The position numbers and the translations under genes were made by a program. From an uncultured Eubacteriales bacterium (lineage in GTDB: Bacteria; Bacillota; Clostridia; Oscillospirales; Oscillospiraceae): DNA of 9,755 nucleotides. The notes under the pieces are model-generated. The model did no database searches. It saw only the letters and a list, made by a program, of their open reading frames with translations, and had not been told where the DNA came from. Where the stretch lies: assembly GCA_900555735.1 (NCBI GenBank), contig USMI01000061.1, forward strand, positions 1-9,755, in the 5' to 3' direction. Of the stretch, positions 6,866-9,755 are shown one piece after another. The number at the start of each line of letters is the position of its first letter. The first letter of the stretch is position 1.

Positions 6866-8152
6866 ATGACTATCGCTGCTATGGACGTGGTCGCCCTTGT
6901 GATCTTTCTGGGCGTCATCATTCTGGCCTTTGTCCGCAAGATCAACGTAGGTATTCTGGCCGTCGCCGCCGGTGTCATCGCCGTCCGGCTGTTCGGCATG
7001 ACCGATAAGGATCTGATCGGCGGCTTCAGCTCCTCCATGTTCGTGACATTGGTGGGTATCACGCTGCTGTTCGCCACCATCAATGCCACCGGCGCACTGG
7101 ATCTGCTGGCCCGCAAGATCATCGCTCTGGCCGGCAACAAGGTCTGGGTCATCCCCATTGTCATCTACATCGCCGGCTTTGTCATCGCCGGTGTGGGCCC
7201 CGGCGCTGTTCCCGCGCTGGCCATCATCCCCGCGCTGGGCGTGACCATCGCCCTTGAGGTAGGCTATAACCCGGTCATGCTGGCGCTGATCGGCGAGTGC
7301 GGCCTGATGGCAGGCCGTATGACACCCATCACCCCGGAGGCCGCCATCATCACCGCCGCTGCCGCAGAAAGCGGTCTGGGCAACGTAATGCCTGTCATTC
7401 TGGTTTGTCAGACGCTGGTGACCATCGTGTTCTCCGTGGTGCTGTTCTTCATCTTCAAGGGCTACCGCGTCAAGGCCCCCGAAAAGGCCATGAACCTGCG
7501 TGATCTGGAGAAGTTCAACGGCAAGCAGATTGCCTCTCTGTGCGGCATTCTGGCCATGCTGGTGCTCATCATCTTCTGCAATGTGAACATCGGCCTGTCC
7601 GCCTTCTTCGTGGCCGCCGTGCTGCTGCTGTTCCATGTGGCCGAGGACGGCGCCTGCCTGAAGTCCCTGCCCTGGGGCACCATCGTGATGGTGCTGAGCG
7701 TGGGCGCACTGATGAACATTGTGGACGCCGCCGGCGGCATCGACCTGCTGAGCAACGCCCTGTCCTCCATTATGACCCCCTTCACCGCGACTCCCTTCAT
7801 GGGTATCTCCGCAGGCCTGCTGAGCATGGTCAGCTCCGCACTGGGCGTGGTGTATCCCACCATGATGCCTATGAGCGTGGACATCGCCGCCGAGGTGGGC
7901 GGCAATGTGAACCCGGTGGCCCTGATGGCCGCTGTGGGTGCAGGCGGCTCCCTGTCCGGTGTGTCTCCCCTGTCCACCGGCGGCGCGCTGATCCTTGCCG
8001 CGCTGGGCACTGCCAAGAAGGACTTCACCGGTCCCGAGGAGCGCAAGACCTTCCTGCAGCTGTTCGTCATGGCCGGCGTTGGCCTGCTGGTGATCGTGGT
8101 GGTCTCCATCCTGCTGTACAATCCCATCGCCAACCTGCTGTATCAGGCGTGA
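6866..8152 (+). CDS. MatC-type dicarboxylate transporter
   Basis: A 428-aa integral membrane carrier with roughly 11-12 hydrophobic segments. The N-terminal half matches the dicarboxylate carrier MatC N-terminal domain: FVRKINVGILAVAAG (22-36), MTDKDLIGGFSSSMFVTLVGITLLF (45-69), GPGAVPALAIIPALG (111-125). Two related substrate-binding-type loops occur, one per half: GRMTPITPEAAI (150-161) and SGVSPLSTGGALI (364-376), the internal duplication typical of the wider SLC13/ion-transporter fold. A hydrophilic linker (about 200-222) separates the halves. MatC relatives import malonate or other dicarboxylates with cation or proton coupling. AAGGAGGT (6851-6858) lies 7 bp before ATG 6866; an overlapping ATG at 6861 leads only to a two-codon frame. 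It follows the lyase by 22 bp and ends at the palindromic terminator. It is probably the importer for the acid that the CoA-transferase activates (inference). Confidence 0.87.
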   Translation: MTIAAMDVVALVIFLGVIILAFVRKINVGILAVAAGVIAVRLFGMTDKDLIGGFSSSMFVTLVGITLLFATINATGALDLLARKIIALAGNKVWVIPIVIYIAGFVIAGVGPGAVPALAIIPALGVTIALEVGYNPVMLALIGECGLMAGRMTPITPEAAIITAAAAESGLGNVMPVILVCQTLVTIVFSVVLFFIFKGYRVKAPEKAMNLRDLEKFNGKQIASLCGILAMLVLIIFCNVNIGLSAFFVAAVLLLFHVAEDGACLKSLPWGTIVMVLSVGALMNIVDAAGGIDLLSNALSSIMTPFTATPFMGISAGLLSMVSSALGVVYPTMMPMSVDIAAEVGGNVNPVALMAAVGAGGSLSGVSPLSTGGALILAALGTAKKDFTGPEERKTFLQLFVMAGVGLLVIVVVSILLYNPIANLLYQA

Positions 8153-8200
8153 CATCCTCTCTCCGTGTCCGTCTGCCTTCCATACAGACCGATCCTTCCC

Positions 8201-8240
8201 AAAAGCAAGCCCTCCGGCTCGAGCCGGAGGGCTTGCTTTT
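8201..8240. terminator. Bidirectional palindromic terminator between transporter and pepT
   Basis: A perfect 40-bp palindrome centred on GGCTCGAGCC, ending in AAAA on one side and TTTT on the other, so each strand has a hairpin followed by a T run. It sits 48 bp after the transporter stop and 16 bp beyond the pepT stop, serving the convergent pair. Confidence 0.92.
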
Positions 8241-8256
8241 CGTATATAAGCCGCGC

Positions 8257-9483
8257 TTATTCGTCTGCGCTGTATGCTTTCACAATGGCTGTCAGGATAT
8301 CCACCATCTGGTCCATCTCCTCCGCCACCGCATACTCATACGGTCCGTGGAAGGCGTAGCCGCCGGTGCCCAGATTGGGGCACGGCAGTCCGCGGAAGGA
8401 CAGCTGTGCGCCGTCCGTTCCGCCGCGAACAGGGTTGGAAACGGGGGTGCAGCCCACACTCCGGATGGCCTTCCGGGCATTGTCCAGCACCAGCGGGTAT
8501 TGCCGGACGATCTCCGCCATGTTGCGGTACTGATCCTGCACCGTCAGCACGGCTGTCCCCACGCCGTATTTGGCGTTGATCGTCGCTTCGATATCCGCCA
8601 TGCGCTGCTTCCGTGCCGCGAAGCCTGCGGCGTCGTGGTCACGGATGATATAGTCCAGCATGGCCGAGGCCACCGCACCCTCCATCTGTATCAGGTGGTA
8701 AAAGCCCTGACGGCCCTCCGTCTCGCGGGGCGTCTCGTCTTGCGGCAGCATGCCGTTGATCTCCATAGCCACCAGCGCGGCGTTGACCATGGTGTCCTTG
8801 CCCTCTCCCGGATGGACGGACACGCCGTGGATCTGCCATTTGGCCCGCGCGGCGTTAAACGTTTCGTACTCGATCTCGTTGGGTGCAGAGCCGTCCACCG
8901 TATAGGCCAGCTCCGCGCCGAAGCGCTCCAGATCCAGCAGGGCCGCACCGTGGCCGATCTCCTCGTCCGGCGTGAAGCAGACGCAGATCGTGCCGTGTGG
9001 CATATCGCCGGTAAGAACGCGCTGACACATGGTCATGATCTCCGCGACGCCCGCCTTGTCGTCCGCGCCCAGCACCGTCGTACCGTCGGTGGTAATCAGG
9101 GTCCTGCCCTTCAGGGTGGTCAGATGGGGAAAGCTCTCCGGCGTGAGCTTCAGGCCGCTGCTTCCCAAGGTGATGCTGCCGCCATCATAATCTTCGATGA
9201 CCTGCGGCTTTGCCGCGCCGTGGCAGGCGTCCGTGCTGGTATCCAGATGCGCGATAAAGCCCACGCGACAGCGGCTCTCATACCCGGCGGAGGCGGGGAT
9301 CTTACCATAGACGTAGGCATGCCCGTCCACATACACGTCCGACACGCCCAATTCGCGAAGCTCCTCCGCCAGCTTTTTCGCCAGCACCAGCTGTCCGGCC
9401 GATGACGGTGTCACCTCTGACGTCTCATCGCTGCCTGTATCGATGGCCGCGTACCGCAGCAGCCGCTCATAAGCTCTTGTCAT
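8257..9483 (-). CDS. pepT: Peptidase T (tripeptide aminopeptidase, M20B)
   Basis: A complete 408-aa cytoplasmic dizinc aminopeptidase that removes N-terminal residues from tripeptides. Metal and catalytic residues are all present: H79 and D81 in AHLDTS, bridging D141 in GADDKAGVAEI, general base E174 and ligand E175 in TPDEEIGHG, D197 in YTVDGS, and H379 in GGYAFHGPYEYA near the C terminus. GVSVHPGEGKDTMVNA and NPVRGGTDGAQLSFRGLP match the dimerisation lid and substrate-carboxylate binding regions of the family. AAGGAGG lies 8 bp before the ATG on the minus strand, and a consensus promoter lies upstream. It looks like an ordinary housekeeping gene unrelated to the neighbouring CoA-thioester locus. 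Confidence 0.96.
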   Translation of the reverse strand: MTRAYERLLRYAAIDTGSDETSEVTPSSAGQLVLAKKLAEELRELGVSDVYVDGHAYVYGKIPASAGYESRCRVGFIAHLDTSTDACHGAAKPQVIEDYDGGSITLGSSGLKLTPESFPHLTTLKGRTLITTDGTTVLGADDKAGVAEIMTMCQRVLTGDMPHGTICVCFTPDEEIGHGAALLDLERFGAELAYTVDGSAPNEIEYETFNAARAKWQIHGVSVHPGEGKDTMVNAALVAMEINGMLPQDETPRETEGRQGFYHLIQMEGAVASAMLDYIIRDHDAAGFAARKQRMADIEATINAKYGVGTAVLTVQDQYRNMAEIVRQYPLVLDNARKAIRSVGCTPVSNPVRGGTDGAQLSFRGLPCPNLGTGGYAFHGPYEYAVAEEMDQMVDILTAIVKAYSADE

Positions 9484-9546
9484 GGTCTTTTCCTCCTTGT
9501 TTGATCCGGCTTACATGTGTCCGCCGAGAGCGTATTTGGTACTCAA

Positions 9547-9575
9547 ATTATACTGTACCGCCTGCGCTTTTGCAA
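9547..9575 (-). promoter_or_regulatory. Sigma-70 promoter of pepT
   Basis: Read on the minus strand: TTGCAA (9575-9570), a 17-bp spacer, then TATAAT (9552-9547), about 63 bp upstream of the pepT ATG. The good -35, perfect -10 and ideal spacing suggest constitutive expression, in contrast to the -35-poor promoters of the catabolic locus. Confidence 0.85.
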
Positions 9576-9675
9576 GTGGCTGCTTTTTCGGAGGAGCGGC
9601 GGACGCCGCGATACCCATGTTCGGTCATCATCCGGCGGAGGCACAAACGCCGCGTGAAGCGTGCCGGTCTCCCGC
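9576..9675. other. Gap between pepT promoter and the right-edge gene
   Basis: About 100 bp without a supported gene. It contains a short GC-rich hairpin (GCGGCG 9596-9601 / CGCCGC 9604-9609) with a 2-nt loop. On the minus strand this is followed after a few bases by A5 rather than T5, so it is not a convincing terminator for the edge gene. Confidence 0.4.
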
Positions 9676-9755
9676 TCAGGTAAACAGCGGCAGGAGCTTT
9701 TGGATAAGCGCCACGCAGCCGTCCTCGCCCAACTGCTCGGAGTCCAGCGACAGGT
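9676..9755 (-). CDS. C-terminal fragment of an edge gene, possibly cytidylate kinase-like
   Basis: A minus-strand frame enters from the right edge and stops with TGA at 9678-9676. The visible 25 residues are LSLDSEQLGEDGCVALIQ followed by KLLPLFT. The pattern (strand, Asp-Ser, Leu-Gly, GCV-LI, basic-hydrophobic helix) resembles the C-terminal end of cytidylate kinase-like family proteins common in Clostridia, but 25 residues are too few to be sure. GC-rich codon use like the neighbours and a sensible amphipathic ending support a real gene end. Confidence 0.45.
   Translation of the reverse strand, partial: LSLDSEQLGEDGCVALIQKLLPLFT

Noticed and set aside
7540..9405. 621-codon plus-strand frame across the transporter end and pepT
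   Set aside because: It overlaps the transporter out of frame and pepT in antisense, passes through the terminator palindrome, and has no recognisable domain. It arises from high GC.
9596..9609. GC-rich hairpin considered as terminator of the edge gene
   Set aside because: The loop is 2 nt, and on the minus strand it is followed by a mixed sequence and an A run rather than a T run.
9402..9683. 93-codon plus-strand frame at the right end
   Set aside because: It starts inside pepT antisense, runs through the pepT promoter and into the minus-strand edge gene, and has no domain or ribosome binding site.

Overview
The window looks like a chromosomal segment from a high-GC Clostridia member of the Oscillospirales/Oscillibacter type (inference). 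Reasons: strong AAGGAGG-type ribosome binding sites before nearly every gene, low-GC intergenic gaps, Firmicutes-style loop-poor hairpin terminators, and a PrpR_N-type regulator beside CoA-thioester enzymes. No RNA genes, CRISPR arrays, insertion sequences or phage genes were found.

Layout. Positions 1-1532 (+) hold the C-terminal part of a large FtsX/MacB-type ABC transporter permease that enters from the left edge. Positions 1693-2265 (+) hold a complete KptA/Tpt1 RNA 2'-phosphotransferase, a stand-alone gene with visibly lower GC. A perfect 42-bp palindromic terminator (2300-2341) separates it from the convergent CoA-transferase gene. Positions 2351-8152 form a regulated catabolic locus: a CaiB/BaiF class III CoA-transferase (-), a divergent PrpR_N-PAS-degenerate AAA+-HTH regulator (+), and a two-gene operon of an HMG-CoA-lyase-family enzyme and a MatC-type dicarboxylate transporter (+). 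A 40-bp palindromic terminator (8201-8240) is followed by pepT (peptidase T, -), which has its own consensus promoter, and then by the last 25 codons of another minus-strand gene at the right edge.

How the central genes may work together (inference). The transporter imports a dicarboxylate, possibly branched such as 3-hydroxy-3-methylglutarate or citramalate. The CoA-transferase loads it with CoA, and the DRE-TIM lyase cleaves the thioester, probably releasing acetyl-CoA, which could serve as the next CoA donor.

The main discovery is regulatory. Both intergenic regions of the locus carry the same bipartite inverted repeat, GTTTCA-N22-TGAAAC. In both it lies about 60 bp upstream of a near-identical extended -10 box (ACTGCTATMATA). 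In the divergent region the repeat also covers the regulator's own predicted promoter. The regulator has the architecture of a sigma-54 activator, but Walker A is weakened, and Walker B, the GAFTGA loop and the arginine fingers are lost. Together these point to a sigma-70-dependent, ATPase-dead descendant of the sigma-54 enhancer-binding proteins that activates the two catabolic transcripts and represses itself.
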